From JBGPGW01 sp046349515 (GTDB taxonomy: Bacteria; Pseudomonadota; Alphaproteobacteria; CADEGL01): DNA of 64,000 nucleotides. The notes beneath the pieces were generated by a model. The model had not been told where the DNA came from and searched no databases. It saw only the letters and a program-made list of their open reading frames with translations. The translations under genes and the position numbers were made by a program. The DNA is taken from contig JAXMCE010000005.1 in the NCBI GenBank assembly GCA_046349515.1, positions 176,624 to 240,623 of the forward strand, read 5' to 3'. Within the stretch, counting starts at the first letter, position 1, and the number at the start of each line of letters is the position of its first letter. This document shows positions 24,409 to 34,141 of this stretch, one piece after another.

Positions 24409-27400
24409 GCAAGGGTCCGCTTCGTTTGCCCTCGGGCGGCCGCGTCGACCGCGACCGGCCGCTGGCCTTCACTTTCAACGGCGTGAGCTACCGCGGCTAC
24501 GCCGGCGACACGCTGGCCTCGGCGCTTCTCGCGAACGGGGTGATGCTCGTCGCGCGCAGCTTCAAGTATCACCGGCCTCGCGGCATCGTCTCGGCGGGGG
24601 TGGAGGAGCCGAACGCGTTCGTGCAGCTCGAGTCGGCCGCCCATACCCAGCCCAACATGAAGGCGACGCAGGTCGAGCTCTATGACGGACTCGCCGCGCG
24701 GAGCATCAATTGCTGGCCGAGCGTCGCTCACGATTTCGGCGCCGTCGCCAATCGTGTCTCCAAGCTCCTGCCCGCGGGCTTCTACTACAAGACCTTCATG
24801 TGGCCGAAGAGCTTCTGGATGAAATACGAGTACTTCATCCGGCGCGCGGCGGGCTTGGGGCAGGCTCCGGCCGAGCCTGATCCCGATCTCTACGACAAGA
24901 TGCACGTGCATTGCGACGTTTTGGTCGCGGGCGGCGGGCCCGCGGGTCTTGCGGCCGCCCTGGCCGCCGGCCGGGCAGGCGCGCGCGTCATCCTGGCCGA
25001 CGAGCAGAACGAGTTCGGCGGCGCGCTCTTGGGGCGGCGCGACGTGGTCGATGACGCCTCGGCGCTCGACTGGGTGCGGAGGGCCGTCGACGAACTGTCC
25101 GGGATGCCGGAGGTCCGCCTTCTGCCGCGCTCGACCGTCTTCGGCTACTACGACCACAACTTCCTCGCGATCGCCGAGCGGCGCACGGACCATATCGGCC
25201 CGCAGGGCCCGGAGCAGGGCGTGCGGCAGCGGCTGTGGAAGGTCAGGACCAAGCAGGTCGTGCTCGCCACGGGCTCGATCGAGCGTCCGCTGGTTTTTGC
25301 CGACAACGACCGGCCGGGAATCATGCTGGCCGACGCGGCGCGCACCTACGTCAATCGCTACGGCGTCAAGCCGGGCGAGCGCGCCGTCGTGTTCACGAAT
25401 AACGACGGTGCTTATGGCGCTGCGATCGACATGGCTGACGCAGGCGTCGATGTGGCGGCGATCGTCGACGTCCGGCCCGATCCGCAGGGTCCCTTGCCCA
25501 CGCTCGCGCGTGCCCGTGGCCTCGAGGTGCTCGGCGGACAGGCGATCACGAACACGTCCGGTGCGCGGCGGGTGAGTTCGGTCGGCGTCATGCTGCTCAA
25601 TCCGGAGGGCGACCACGTGCACGGAACGCCCCGTCGGATCGAGTGCGACCTTGTCTGCGTCTCGGGCGGCTGGAGCCCCACGGTTCACCTCTTCTCCCAA
25701 TCGGGCGGCAAGCTCACCTACGATTCGGGCCGCGCGTGTTTCATCCCCGGCGCATCGAAGCAGGCCGAGCGGTCGGCCGGCGCCTGTCGCGGCTCGTTCG
25801 GCCTCGCGGACTGTCTCGATGAGGGATTGGCGGCCGGCGCCGCGGCGGCGGAAGCGGCAGGCTTCGCGGCCAAGCGTCCACTGCCGGCGCCCAAGGTCGA
25901 CCAACCCGGCGAATCGGCGCTGCGCGCTCTCTGGCTCGTGCCGGGCAAGGATCCGGTCGGTCACGGCAGCGCCAAGCACTTCGTCGATCTTGCGAACGAC
26001 GTGACAGCGGCCGACGTCATGCTGGCGGCGCGCGAAGGCTATCGCTCGATCGAGCACACCAAGCGGTACACCACCCTCGGCATGGGGCCCGATCAGGGCA
26101 AGACCGGCAATGTCGCGGGTCTCGCGATCCTCGCGCGCGCGGTCGGCAAGGAGATCGCCGAGGTCGGCACGACGACATTCCGGCCGCCTTACACGCCCAT
26201 CACCTTCGGTCTTCTTGCCGGACGCGACATCGGCGAGCTCTCCGATCCCGCGCGCACGACTCCCATTCATGAGTGGCATGTGCTGGCGGGCGCGGTGTTC
26301 GAGCCGGTCGGCCAGTGGTTGCGCGCGCGCTATTACCCGCGCGGACCCGAGGACATGGACGCGGCCGTCCGGCGCGAATGCCAGGCCGTGCGCAACACGG
26401 TCGGCATCATGGATGCGTCGACCTTGGGCAAGATCGACATCCAGGGGCCGGACGCGACGAAGCTTCTCAACTGGGTCTACACCAATGCCTGGGACAACCT
26501 CGCGGTCGGCCGGGCACGTTATGGCCTCATGCTCGGCGAGGACGGCATGGTGTTCGACGATGGCGTCACGACGCGCTTGGGCGAGCATCATTACGTCATG
26601 AGCACGACCACCGGCGGGGCCGCGCGCGTCTTCGGCTGGCTCGAAGAATGGCTCCAATGCGAGTGGCTCGACTACAAGGTGCATCTCACTTCGGTGACGG
26701 AGCAGTGGGCGACGATCGCGCTGGCGGGACCGCGCGCGCGCGACCTTCTCCGTGAACTCTCGAAGGACATCGACCTCTCGCCCGAATCCTTCCCCCACAT
26801 GTCGATGAAGCAGGGAACCGTTGCGGGCATCCCGGCGCGCGTCATGCGGGTCAGCTTCACGGGCGAGATGTCCTATGAGATCAACGTACCGTCGAGCTAC
26901 GGCATGGCGTTGTGGACCGCATGCATGACGGCCGGGGCCAAGTTCGGCATTACGCCCTTCGGGACCGAGGCCATGCACGTGCTCCGCGCGGAGAAGGGGT
27001 TCATCATCGTGGGCCAGGACGCGGACGGCACGGCGACACCGCAGGACCTCGGCATGGATTGGATCGTGAGCAAGAAGAAGACCGACTTCCTCGGCAAACG
27101 CTCCCTCACGCGCTCCGACATGCTGCGCGAGGACAGGAAGCAGCTCGTGGGCCTCTTGACCAAGGATCCGGATTTCGTCCTGCCCGAGGGGGCGCAGATC
27201 GTCCAGCAGGTGCTCAAGAAGCCGCCCATGACGATGATCGGCCATGTGACGTCGAGCTACTGGAGTTCTGCCTGCGGCCGCTCGATCGCGCTGGCGCTCA
27301 TCGCCGGCGGAAGGAAGCGCATCGGCGAGACCGTCTCGCTTCCCCTCGAGGAGCGGGTCGTCGAGGCCGAGATCACGAAGCCCGTGTTCTACGATCCGGA

Positions 27401-27422
27401 GGGAGCGCGCCTCAATGGCTGA
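24405..27422 (+). CDS. soxA: Sarcosine oxidase alpha subunit
   Basis: This 1005-aa alpha subunit starts at GTG 24405 inside the soxD stop. Domains in order are: an N-terminal ferredoxin-like domain without cysteines (FNGVSYRGYAGDTLASALL), an NAD-binding flavoprotein domain (VLVAGGGPAGLAAALAAGRA, about 173-192; LATGSIERPLVF), and from about residue 610 an aminomethyltransferase (GcvT) domain that binds tetrahydrofolate (GLMLGEDGMVFDDGV, TPFGTEAMHVLRAEKG). The complex oxidises sarcosine to glycine and moves the methyl carbon to THF as methylene-THF, or releases formaldehyde. It overlaps soxG by 8 bp. Confidence 0.95.
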   Translation: MSKGPLRLPSGGRVDRDRPLAFTFNGVSYRGYAGDTLASALLANGVMLVARSFKYHRPRGIVSAGVEEPNAFVQLESAAHTQPNMKATQVELYDGLAARSINCWPSVAHDFGAVANRVSKLLPAGFYYKTFMWPKSFWMKYEYFIRRAAGLGQAPAEPDPDLYDKMHVHCDVLVAGGGPAGLAAALAAGRAGARVILADEQNEFGGALLGRRDVVDDASALDWVRRAVDELSGMPEVRLLPRSTVFGYYDHNFLAIAERRTDHIGPQGPEQGVRQRLWKVRTKQVVLATGSIERPLVFADNDRPGIMLADAARTYVNRYGVKPGERAVVFTNNDGAYGAAIDMADAGVDVAAIVDVRPDPQGPLPTLARARGLEVLGGQAITNTSGARRVSSVGVMLLNPEGDHVHGTPRRIECDLVCVSGGWSPTVHLFSQSGGKLTYDSGRACFIPGASKQAERSAGACRGSFGLADCLDEGLAAGAAAAEAAGFAAKRPLPAPKVDQPGESALRALWLVPGKDPVGHGSAKHFVDLANDVTAADVMLAAREGYRSIEHTKRYTTLGMGPDQGKTGNVAGLAILARAVGKEIAEVGTTTFRPPYTPITFGLLAGRDIGELSDPARTTPIHEWHVLAGAVFEPVGQWLRARYYPRGPEDMDAAVRRECQAVRNTVGIMDASTLGKIDIQGPDATKLLNWVYTNAWDNLAVGRARYGLMLGEDGMVFDDGVTTRLGEHHYVMSTTTGGAARVFGWLEEWLQCEWLDYKVHLTSVTEQWATIALAGPRARDLLRELSKDIDLSPESFPHMSMKQGTVAGIPARVMRVSFTGEMSYEINVPSSYGMALWTACMTAGAKFGITPFGTEAMHVLRAEKGFIIVGQDADGTATPQDLGMDWIVSKKKTDFLGKRSLTRSDMLREDRKQLVGLLTKDPDFVLPEGAQIVQQVLKKPPMTMIGHVTSSYWSSACGRSIALALIAGGRKRIGETVSLPLEERVVEAEITKPVFYDPEGARLNG

Positions 27423-28026
27423 GACCTATCAACGTCAGGGCGCCCTCGCGGCCCTCGGCCTCGAAGCCAGGATCACGCGGGATCCGCTGTCGGCCGGCGT
27501 GCTCCTGTCGGAACAGACCGGGCTCGACCAGATCAACCTTCGCGGGGACCCGAGCGCCGCGGCGTTCCTCCAGGGCGCGCGCAATGCGCTCGGCTATGCC
27601 CTGCCGGTCGAAGCCAACACCGTCTCGGCGGGGTCGTCGAGCCGGGCCCTCTGGCTCGGACCGAACGAGTGGCTGGTCGTGGCTCCGTTGGGCGAGAGCG
27701 CGGGTCTTGCGGGTGCGTTGCGCGGCGCGCTCGGTGGCCAGCACGCCGCGGTCAATGAGATCGGGGACGCGCGGACGGTCATCAGCCTCAAGGGAAAAAA
27801 TTCGCGCGAGGTCATCATGAAGGGTTGCCCGCTCGATCTCCATCCGGGCACGTTCGGGCCCATGCGTTGCGCTCAGTCGAGGCTTGCCAAGGCGAACGTC
27901 ATCATCGAGCAGCGTGACGACCAGCCGAGCTACGACCTTTACGTCATGCGCAGCTTCGCGCGCTATCTGTGGCAGTGGCTCGAAGATGCAGGGCGCGAAT
28001 ACGGTGTTGCCATCGTCCGTTCCTGA
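27415..28026 (+). CDS. soxG: Sarcosine oxidase gamma subunit
   Basis: This 203-aa gamma subunit of heterotetrameric sarcosine oxidase is itself a GcvT-like fold without known catalysis. Family features are LWLGPNEWLVV, the DARTVISLKGKNSREVIMKGCPLDLHP region (split here by one residue from typical) and the C-terminal SYDLYVMRSFARYLWQWL. Its ATG lies inside the soxA 3' end (8-bp overlap), which is the normal translational coupling of this operon. The dgcA genes follow after 33 bp without a visible terminator. Confidence 0.93.
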   Translation: MAETYQRQGALAALGLEARITRDPLSAGVLLSEQTGLDQINLRGDPSAAAFLQGARNALGYALPVEANTVSAGSSSRALWLGPNEWLVVAPLGESAGLAGALRGALGGQHAAVNEIGDARTVISLKGKNSREVIMKGCPLDLHPGTFGPMRCAQSRLAKANVIIEQRDDQPSYDLYVMRSFARYLWQWLEDAGREYGVAIVRS

Positions 28027-28059
28027 TCGCGCCTGCCCAGACGGCGGGGGGAGGCTGCG

Positions 28060-30099
28060 GTGACCCAATACGATGCGCTTCTAAAGCCTCTCACGATCAA
28101 ACGCCTCACGATCCGCAACCGGATCCTGAGCACGGGCCACGCGCCGGGCTATGCGCGCGACGGGCGCGTCACCGACCGCTACATCCGCTATCAGGAGGAG
28201 AAGGCCAAGGGCGGCGTCGGCCTGACGCAGTTCGGCGGCGCCACCGCGACCTCGGTCGAGAACTCGATCGACTACGGACAGCTCCACGGCGGCGACGATT
28301 CGATCATCGGGGACTATCGCCGCATGGCGGAGGCCATCCATCGGCACGGTGCGGCCTGCATGGTGCAGATTCGCCATGGCGGGCGGCGCGAGCGATGGGA
28401 CATTGCGAATTGGCTGCCGGCCTTCGCGCCGTCGGCCGCGCGCGAGCCGGTCCATCGTTCGTTCCCCATCGAGATGGACGAACACGATCTGAGACGCGTG
28501 CGCGACGACTATGCGCGGGCCGCGTGGCGCGCGAAGGAGGGCGGACTCGACGGGGTCGAAGTGAGCTTCGCCAATCAGACGCTCCTCGACCAGTTCTGGA
28601 GCCCCGACGTCAACCGTCGCACCGATGCCTACGGGGGAAGTCTCGAGAATCGCATGCGCTTCGGTTTCGAGGTGCTCGAGGCGGCACGCAAGCTCGTCGG
28701 AGACGACTTCGTCCTCGGCATCCGTATGAGCGGCGACGAGATGATCAAGCAGGGCCTCGGGCCCGACGACTGCATCGCCATCGCGCGGGCCTACGCGAAG
28801 AGCGGCCTCATCGACTTCATCAACATCATGGCGGCCCAGGGTCGCGACTATCGCTCGAACGCGCTGAGCTATATCGGCATGGACGCCCCGCTCGCGCCCT
28901 ATCTTCACCTCGCGAGCGCGATCAAGGCAGAGGTCGATCTGCCCATCTTTCATGCGACTCGGCTTGCCGACGTCGCGACGGCCGCGCGCGCAATCGCGGA
29001 TGGCCACATCGACATGGCCGGCATGACGCGTGCCCTCATCGCCGACCCGCATCTTGGCGTGAAGTTGCGCGAAGGGCGGGTCGACGATATCCGCCAATGC
29101 GTGGGTGTCGTCTACTGCATCGACCGCGTCGTCCACGGCAAAGACGCGCTCTGCATCCAGAATCCGGCGACGGGCCGGGAGCGGACGATCCCTCACGAGA
29201 TTGCGCCCGCGTCCGCGAGGCGACGGGTGGTCGTCATCGGCGCGGGGCCTGCGGGCCTCGAGGCCGCGCGGGTATCGGCGGCGCGCGGACACGCGGTCGT
29301 GGTCTTCGAGCGCGAGGCGCGGACGGGCGGTCAGATCATGATCGCGGCGCGGGCTGGCTGGCGCGAATCGCTTTCGGGCATCCAGCGCTGGCTCGACAGC
29401 CAGGTGCGGAAGCTCGGCGTCGACCTCCGGCTCGGCCGCGAGGCAAAGGCGGCCGATGTCTTGGCCGAGGCGCCGGACGTCGTGATCGTGGCGACGGGTG
29501 GCCGGCCGAACAAGGGCGCCTTTGCCGGCGCGGATCTCACGCTCACCACCTGGGATGTGCTTGAGGGCCGGGCGGCGCCAGCGGAAAACATCCTCGTTTT
29601 CGACGACAACGGCGCGGAGCAAGGGCCGTCCGTCGCCGAATACCTGGCCGAGCGCGGCGCGCAGGTCGAAGTGGTGACGCCCGAACGTCAGTTGATGGCC
29701 GAAGTCGGCATGGTCAACTTCGCGCCGTTCCTGAGGCGGCTCTACGGCAAAGGCGTGATCATCTCGCCCGACCTCGCACTTGTCTCGGTTGCGCGCGACG
29801 GCAACAAGCTCGTGGCCGTGCTTCGCAACGAATACACCCAGGACGAAGAGGAGCGCGTCGTCGACCAGGTCGTGGCCGAGCACGGCACGCTGCCCAACGA
29901 CGATCTCTACCGGGCGCTCAAGCCGCACTCGGTGAATTTGGGCGAGCTCGACATGCGCGCGCTGGTCGAGGGAAGGCCGCAAGCGGTGCGGCACAATCCC
30001 GAGGGCCGATTCCAACTCTTCCGCGTGGGCGACGCCTGGACGAGCCGGAACATCCACGCCGCGATCTACGACTCATTGCGCCTCTGCAAGGACTTCTAG
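28060..30099 (+). CDS. dgcA: DgcA-like dimethylglycine/dimethylproline demethylase subunit, copy 1
   Basis: This 679-aa protein of the trimethylamine-dehydrogenase / old-yellow-enzyme family has an FMN barrel (about 1-370, with RHGGRRE, GGSLENRMRFGFE and a C-rich motif near 347) followed by a nucleotide-binding half (VVVIGAGPAGLEAARV near 389). In Pseudomonas the DgcA/DgcB pair demethylates dimethylglycine. The iron-sulfur motif reads QCVGVVYC with one more Cys, so one of the four Cys of trimethylamine dehydrogenase is replaced. It begins at GTG 28060 and is followed by a same-length paralogue. Confidence 0.86.
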   Translation: MTQYDALLKPLTIKRLTIRNRILSTGHAPGYARDGRVTDRYIRYQEEKAKGGVGLTQFGGATATSVENSIDYGQLHGGDDSIIGDYRRMAEAIHRHGAACMVQIRHGGRRERWDIANWLPAFAPSAAREPVHRSFPIEMDEHDLRRVRDDYARAAWRAKEGGLDGVEVSFANQTLLDQFWSPDVNRRTDAYGGSLENRMRFGFEVLEAARKLVGDDFVLGIRMSGDEMIKQGLGPDDCIAIARAYAKSGLIDFINIMAAQGRDYRSNALSYIGMDAPLAPYLHLASAIKAEVDLPIFHATRLADVATAARAIADGHIDMAGMTRALIADPHLGVKLREGRVDDIRQCVGVVYCIDRVVHGKDALCIQNPATGRERTIPHEIAPASARRRVVVIGAGPAGLEAARVSAARGHAVVVFEREARTGGQIMIAARAGWRESLSGIQRWLDSQVRKLGVDLRLGREAKAADVLAEAPDVVIVATGGRPNKGAFAGADLTLTTWDVLEGRAAPAENILVFDDNGAEQGPSVAEYLAERGAQVEVVTPERQLMAEVGMVNFAPFLRRLYGKGVIISPDLALVSVARDGNKLVAVLRNEYTQDEEERVVDQVVAEHGTLPNDDLYRALKPHSVNLGELDMRALVEGRPQAVRHNPEGRFQLFRVGDAWTSRNIHAAIYDSLRLCKDF

Positions 30100-30190
30100 C
30101 GCGGAACCGCCATATTGTGCCGCATCATCGTTCGTGCCAACGTGACGGTGGCGGGCGGGCGCGCAATGGTGCGTCGCAAGGAGGAGGGGC

Positions 30191-32230
30191 ATGGGACAGT
30201 ATGACGCGTTGCTGAAGCCGCTCACGATCAACGGCGTGACGTTTCGCAACCGTGTGTTCAGCTCGAGCCACTGTCCCGGCTACAACAAGGGCGGGCATAT
30301 CACCGACCGCTACATCCGATACCAGGCCGAGAAGGCCAAGGGCGGCCTTGGCCTTGCCCAGTGCGGCGGTGCCACCGGCGTCTCGCCCGAGAACTCCTAC
30401 CATTACGGACAGATCAACGCGTCCGAGGATTGGATCGTGCCGGAGATGAAGCGTCTCACCGACGCGGTCCACGTCCACGGCGCCAAATGCACCGTGCAGC
30501 TGACTCATGGCGGCCGGCGCGAGCGGTGGGATTCAGAGAACTGGCTTCCGGCTTTCTCGCCGTCCTGCCGGCGCGAGCCGATCCACCGGTCCTTCCCGGC
30601 CGTGATGGAGCACCACGACATCAGGCGCGTGCAGCGCGACTACGCCCAGTCGGTGCGCCGCGCGCGGGAAGGCGGCATGGACGGTGTCGAGCTGTCCTTC
30701 CAGGCCGGGACGCTCGTCGAGCAGTTCTGGTCGCCGGCCATGAATTTCAGGGAGGACGAATACGGCGGCAGCCTCGAGAACCGTGTGCGCTTCGGCCTCG
30801 AGCTGATGACCGAGATCCGCGCCCTCGTCGGCCGCGACTACATGATCGGCATCCGCATGCCGGGCGACGAGATGCTGAAGGACGGACTCTCCCAGGCGGA
30901 TTGTATCGAGATTGCCCGAATTTATGCGCGGTCCGGCATGGTCGATTTCATCAGCGTCGTTGCCGCGCAAGGGTCGGATGCGGTTTCGAGCGCGCTCACC
31001 TGGCCGTCGAGCTGGGTGCCGCCGGCCGGGTGGCTGCCGCTCGCGAGCGCGATCAAGGCCGAGGTCGACGTGCCGATCCTCCATGCGGCGCGCATCGCGG
31101 ATTTGCCGACGGCGAACCGCGCGATTGCCGAAGGTCACGTGGACATGGTCGGCATGACTCGCGCCTTCATCGCCGACCCGCATCTTCTTGCCAAGATGCT
31201 CGAAGGACGCGAGGACGACGTGCGCCAGTGCGTCGGCGCCTCCTATTGCGTCGACCGGGTCATCTCGGGCCATGACACGTTCTGCGTGCAGAACGCCGCG
31301 ACCAGCCGGGAGGAGTCGATTCCCCATGCACTGCCCCGGGCATCACGCGCACGTCGCGCGGTCGTCGTCGGCGGCGGACCGGGTGGCCTCGAGGCTGCGC
31401 GCGTGCTCGCCGAGCGCGGCCACAAAGTGACGCTGTTCGAGCGCGAAAGCACGACCGGCGGTCAGGTCAACATCGCGGCCAAGGCCGCATGGCGGGGTTC
31501 GCTTCAGGGCATCCAGCGCTGGCTCGACCAGCAAGCGAGGAAGCACGGTGTCGAGATGCGGCTCGGCGTCGAAGCCAAGGTCGAGGACGTGCGCGGCCTC
31601 GATCCCGAGGTGGTGATCGTCGCGACCGGCGGCGTGCCGAATCCCGGCTGGTTCCAGGGCCGCGAGCTCGCCACGTCGAGCTGGGACATCTTGAATGGTC
31701 GCGTCGAGCCGGCCGAGAACGTGCTCCTTTACGACGAGAACGGCGCGCACCAAGGCCCCTCCGCCGCCGAGTTCATGGCCAAGCGCGGCTCCAAGGTCGA
31801 AGTGACCTCACCTGATCGTGCGCTCCTCCTCGAACTCGGCGAGACCACCTACGGCGCCTTCATGAAGGAGCTCTATCAGGCGGGAGTCGTGGTCTCGCTC
31901 GATCTGCGCCTGACCCAGGTCTATCGCGAGGGCAACAAGCTCGTGGCGGTACTGGCCAACACCTATACGCACGAGGAGGAGGAGCGCATCGTCGACCAGG
32001 TCGTGGGCGAGTGTGGCACGATGCCGAACGATTCCCTCTACTTCGCTCTGAAGCCGTTCGCCAGGAACCGCGGCGAGCTCGACCTGCGCGCTGTTTCGTC
32101 GGGCGGCGCGCAGGACATCGCGAACAACGCCGAGGGCACGTTCCAGCTCTTTCGCGTGGGCGACGCCTGGGCCAGCCGTAACATCCATGCGGCGATCTAC
32201 GATTCCATGCGGATCTGCAAGGATCTCTGA
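30191..32230 (+). CDS. dgcA: DgcA-like dimethylglycine/dimethylproline demethylase subunit, copy 2
   Basis: This second 679-aa copy shares the full domain order with copy 1 (FMN barrel, altered iron-sulfur motif QCVGASYC, then VVGGGPGGLEAARV and the AEFMAKRG region) and an almost identical C-terminus (FRVGDAWASRNIHAAIYDS). A gcaaggaggagg ribosome site precedes ATG 30191. Substrate-facing segments differ, such as SCRREPIHRSF and SSALTWPSSWVPPAGW, so the two may take different N-methyl substrates (dimethylglycine, N-methylproline/stachydrine or similar). It lies 21 bp upstream of dgcB. Confidence 0.86.
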   Translation: MGQYDALLKPLTINGVTFRNRVFSSSHCPGYNKGGHITDRYIRYQAEKAKGGLGLAQCGGATGVSPENSYHYGQINASEDWIVPEMKRLTDAVHVHGAKCTVQLTHGGRRERWDSENWLPAFSPSCRREPIHRSFPAVMEHHDIRRVQRDYAQSVRRAREGGMDGVELSFQAGTLVEQFWSPAMNFREDEYGGSLENRVRFGLELMTEIRALVGRDYMIGIRMPGDEMLKDGLSQADCIEIARIYARSGMVDFISVVAAQGSDAVSSALTWPSSWVPPAGWLPLASAIKAEVDVPILHAARIADLPTANRAIAEGHVDMVGMTRAFIADPHLLAKMLEGREDDVRQCVGASYCVDRVISGHDTFCVQNAATSREESIPHALPRASRARRAVVVGGGPGGLEAARVLAERGHKVTLFERESTTGGQVNIAAKAAWRGSLQGIQRWLDQQARKHGVEMRLGVEAKVEDVRGLDPEVVIVATGGVPNPGWFQGRELATSSWDILNGRVEPAENVLLYDENGAHQGPSAAEFMAKRGSKVEVTSPDRALLLELGETTYGAFMKELYQAGVVVSLDLRLTQVYREGNKLVAVLANTYTHEEEERIVDQVVGECGTMPNDSLYFALKPFARNRGELDLRAVSSGGAQDIANNAEGTFQLFRVGDAWASRNIHAAIYDSMRICKDL

Positions 32231-32251
32231 GCGAGTCGCGCGGATCAGCTC

Positions 32252-34141
32252 ATGACAGCCTGGCTACTCGCCATTTCGATCGCGCTCGGCATTCTTGCGG
32301 CGCTGGGTCGTGCGCGCCGCTGGCGACAAGGCCGGCCCGCTCCCGTCGCGTTCTGGCGCGGCCTCGTTCGCTTCCCGCGAAGTTATTTCGTCGACCTCCA
32401 CCATATCGTCGCCCGCGATTCCTATGCCGCACGCATGCACATCCTCGTCGCGGGCGGCTTCACGGCGGCGTTCCTTCTCGTGCTTCTCGTCCACCTTTTC
32501 GGCATCGCATGGGCTCCGCTCGCATGGCTTGCATTCGTCATGCTGGCCGTGATGGCCGCCGGGGCGTTGCTCGTGGCATTCCGGCGATTGTCGAGGCCCT
32601 CCCGCCTGTCCGCGGGTCGCTTCAATCGCCTGCCGTGGAGTCTCTTCGCCTTCGCCCTGTTTTTCGCGATCGCGACCTTGCCCGATGCGGGGTTGGTGCC
32701 GGCGATCGACTGGATGAGCGGCGGGGGGTTGCTCCTTTTGGCGATGGGCGTGTGGGGATGCCTCGAGATGATCGCGGGCCTCCCGGTCGGACCGATGAAG
32801 CACGCCTTCGCAGGCGCGCTTCACCTCATTTGCCATCCGCGCCCGGCGCGGCTTGGCGCGCCCCGGCCCGATTCGGCGCTCAAGACGCTTGATCTGTCCG
32901 CAGCCAAGTTGGGCGTCGAGACCGCGCGGGACTTCGCTTGGAACCGCCTGCTCGGCTTCGATGCGTGCGTCCAATGCGGGCGATGCGAGGCGGCATGCCC
33001 CGCCTTCGCCGCGGAGCTGCCGCTCAACCCGAAGAAGTTGATCCAGGATCTTGTCATGTCGTTCGAGGGTGCCCGGACGGACCAGCGCTATGCGGGAAGC
33101 CTCCATCCGGGCCGGCCGGCAGGTCAGGCCCACGGCGCGCCGGATCAGGCCATCGTCGGCGCGGATGCCATGATCCATCCCGACACGCTTTGGTCCTGCA
33201 CGACCTGCCGGGCTTGCGTCCACGAATGCCCGATGATGATCGAGCATGTCGATGCGATCGTGGCGATGCGCCGCTTCGAGGCGCTCGAGCGCGGCGCTGT
33301 TCCGGGCAAGGGGCCGGCCCTCATCGCCGAGTTGCGCGCGACCGACAATCCGGGCGGTCACGCGCTCGCGAGCCGGCTCGACTGGGCCGCCGATTTGGCA
33401 CTTCCCGTCCTGGCCGCACGGGGGACGTGCGACGTGCTTCTCTGGCTCGGCGACGGCGCCTTCGATCTCCGCAACCAGCGCACGCTCCGCGCCGTCGTCC
33501 GTCTTCTGCGGCGCGCCCAGGTGGATTTTGCGGTGCTCGGCGAGGAGGAGCTCGACACGGGCGACATCGCCCGTCGCCTCGGGGACGAGGCAACATTTCA
33601 GGACCTGGCACGGCGCAACATCGCGACGCTCGCGAAGTACCGGTTCAAGCGCATCGTGACCTGCGATCCCCACGTGCTGCATTCGCTCAGGAACGAGTAT
33701 CCGGATTTGGGTGGGCGTTACGACGTCGCGCACCATTCGACCGTCTTGGCCGAGCTCGTCCGCTCCGGCGCCCTCACTATCGCCGCTCCGCGAACAGGCG
33801 CCGTGACCTATCATGATCCATGCTATCTCGGCCGCTATAACGGCGAGACCGCATCGCCCCGCGCGATTCTCGATGCGCTGCAGGTCGAACGCATCGAGAT
33901 GGAACGCTCGGGTCTCCGATCGATGTGCTGCGGCGGTGGCGGCGGGGCGCCCGTGACGGATATCGCCGGCAAGCGGCGCATTCCCGACGTGCGGATGGAT
34001 CAGGCACGCGCGACCGGCGCGCCCATTGTCGCGGTTGCCTGCCCCAACTGCGCCGTCATGCTCGAAGGCGTCGTCGGGCCGCGTCCGGACGTCGCCGACG
34101 TGGCGGAACTTCTGTTGCAAGGCGTGGAGGGAACGGCATGA
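32252..34141 (+). CDS. dgcB: DgcB-like membrane-bound iron-sulfur electron carrier
   Basis: This 629-aa membrane protein has about five hydrophobic helices in the first 180 residues (3-20, 63-85, 88-110, 129-145, 157-175). Two 4Fe-4S motifs follow (C239-x2-C-x2-C-x3-C and C316-x2-C-x2-C-x3-C), then two CCG heterodisulfide-reductase-type domains (HDPCYLGRYNG, SMCCGGGGGAP). DgcB-type proteins take electrons from the DgcA demethylase and the ETF pair and pass them to quinone. It sits between dgcA and the ETF genes, overlapping etfA by 4 bp, as expected for this system. Confidence 0.88.
   Translation: MTAWLLAISIALGILAALGRARRWRQGRPAPVAFWRGLVRFPRSYFVDLHHIVARDSYAARMHILVAGGFTAAFLLVLLVHLFGIAWAPLAWLAFVMLAVMAAGALLVAFRRLSRPSRLSAGRFNRLPWSLFAFALFFAIATLPDAGLVPAIDWMSGGGLLLLAMGVWGCLEMIAGLPVGPMKHAFAGALHLICHPRPARLGAPRPDSALKTLDLSAAKLGVETARDFAWNRLLGFDACVQCGRCEAACPAFAAELPLNPKKLIQDLVMSFEGARTDQRYAGSLHPGRPAGQAHGAPDQAIVGADAMIHPDTLWSCTTCRACVHECPMMIEHVDAIVAMRRFEALERGAVPGKGPALIAELRATDNPGGHALASRLDWAADLALPVLAARGTCDVLLWLGDGAFDLRNQRTLRAVVRLLRRAQVDFAVLGEEELDTGDIARRLGDEATFQDLARRNIATLAKYRFKRIVTCDPHVLHSLRNEYPDLGGRYDVAHHSTVLAELVRSGALTIAAPRTGAVTYHDPCYLGRYNGETASPRAILDALQVERIEMERSGLRSMCCGGGGGAPVTDIAGKRRIPDVRMDQARATGAPIVAVACPNCAVMLEGVVGPRPDVADVAELLLQGVEGTA

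Noticed and set aside
24357..27245. Long minus-strand open frame across soxA (about 960 codons)
   Set aside because: The plus-strand frame is a complete, motif-rich sarcosine oxidase alpha subunit; the antisense product has no recognisable domain.
28081..30057. Minus-strand open frame across dgcA copy 1
   Set aside because: It is a mirror of the real gene, with no ribosome site and no family similarity.
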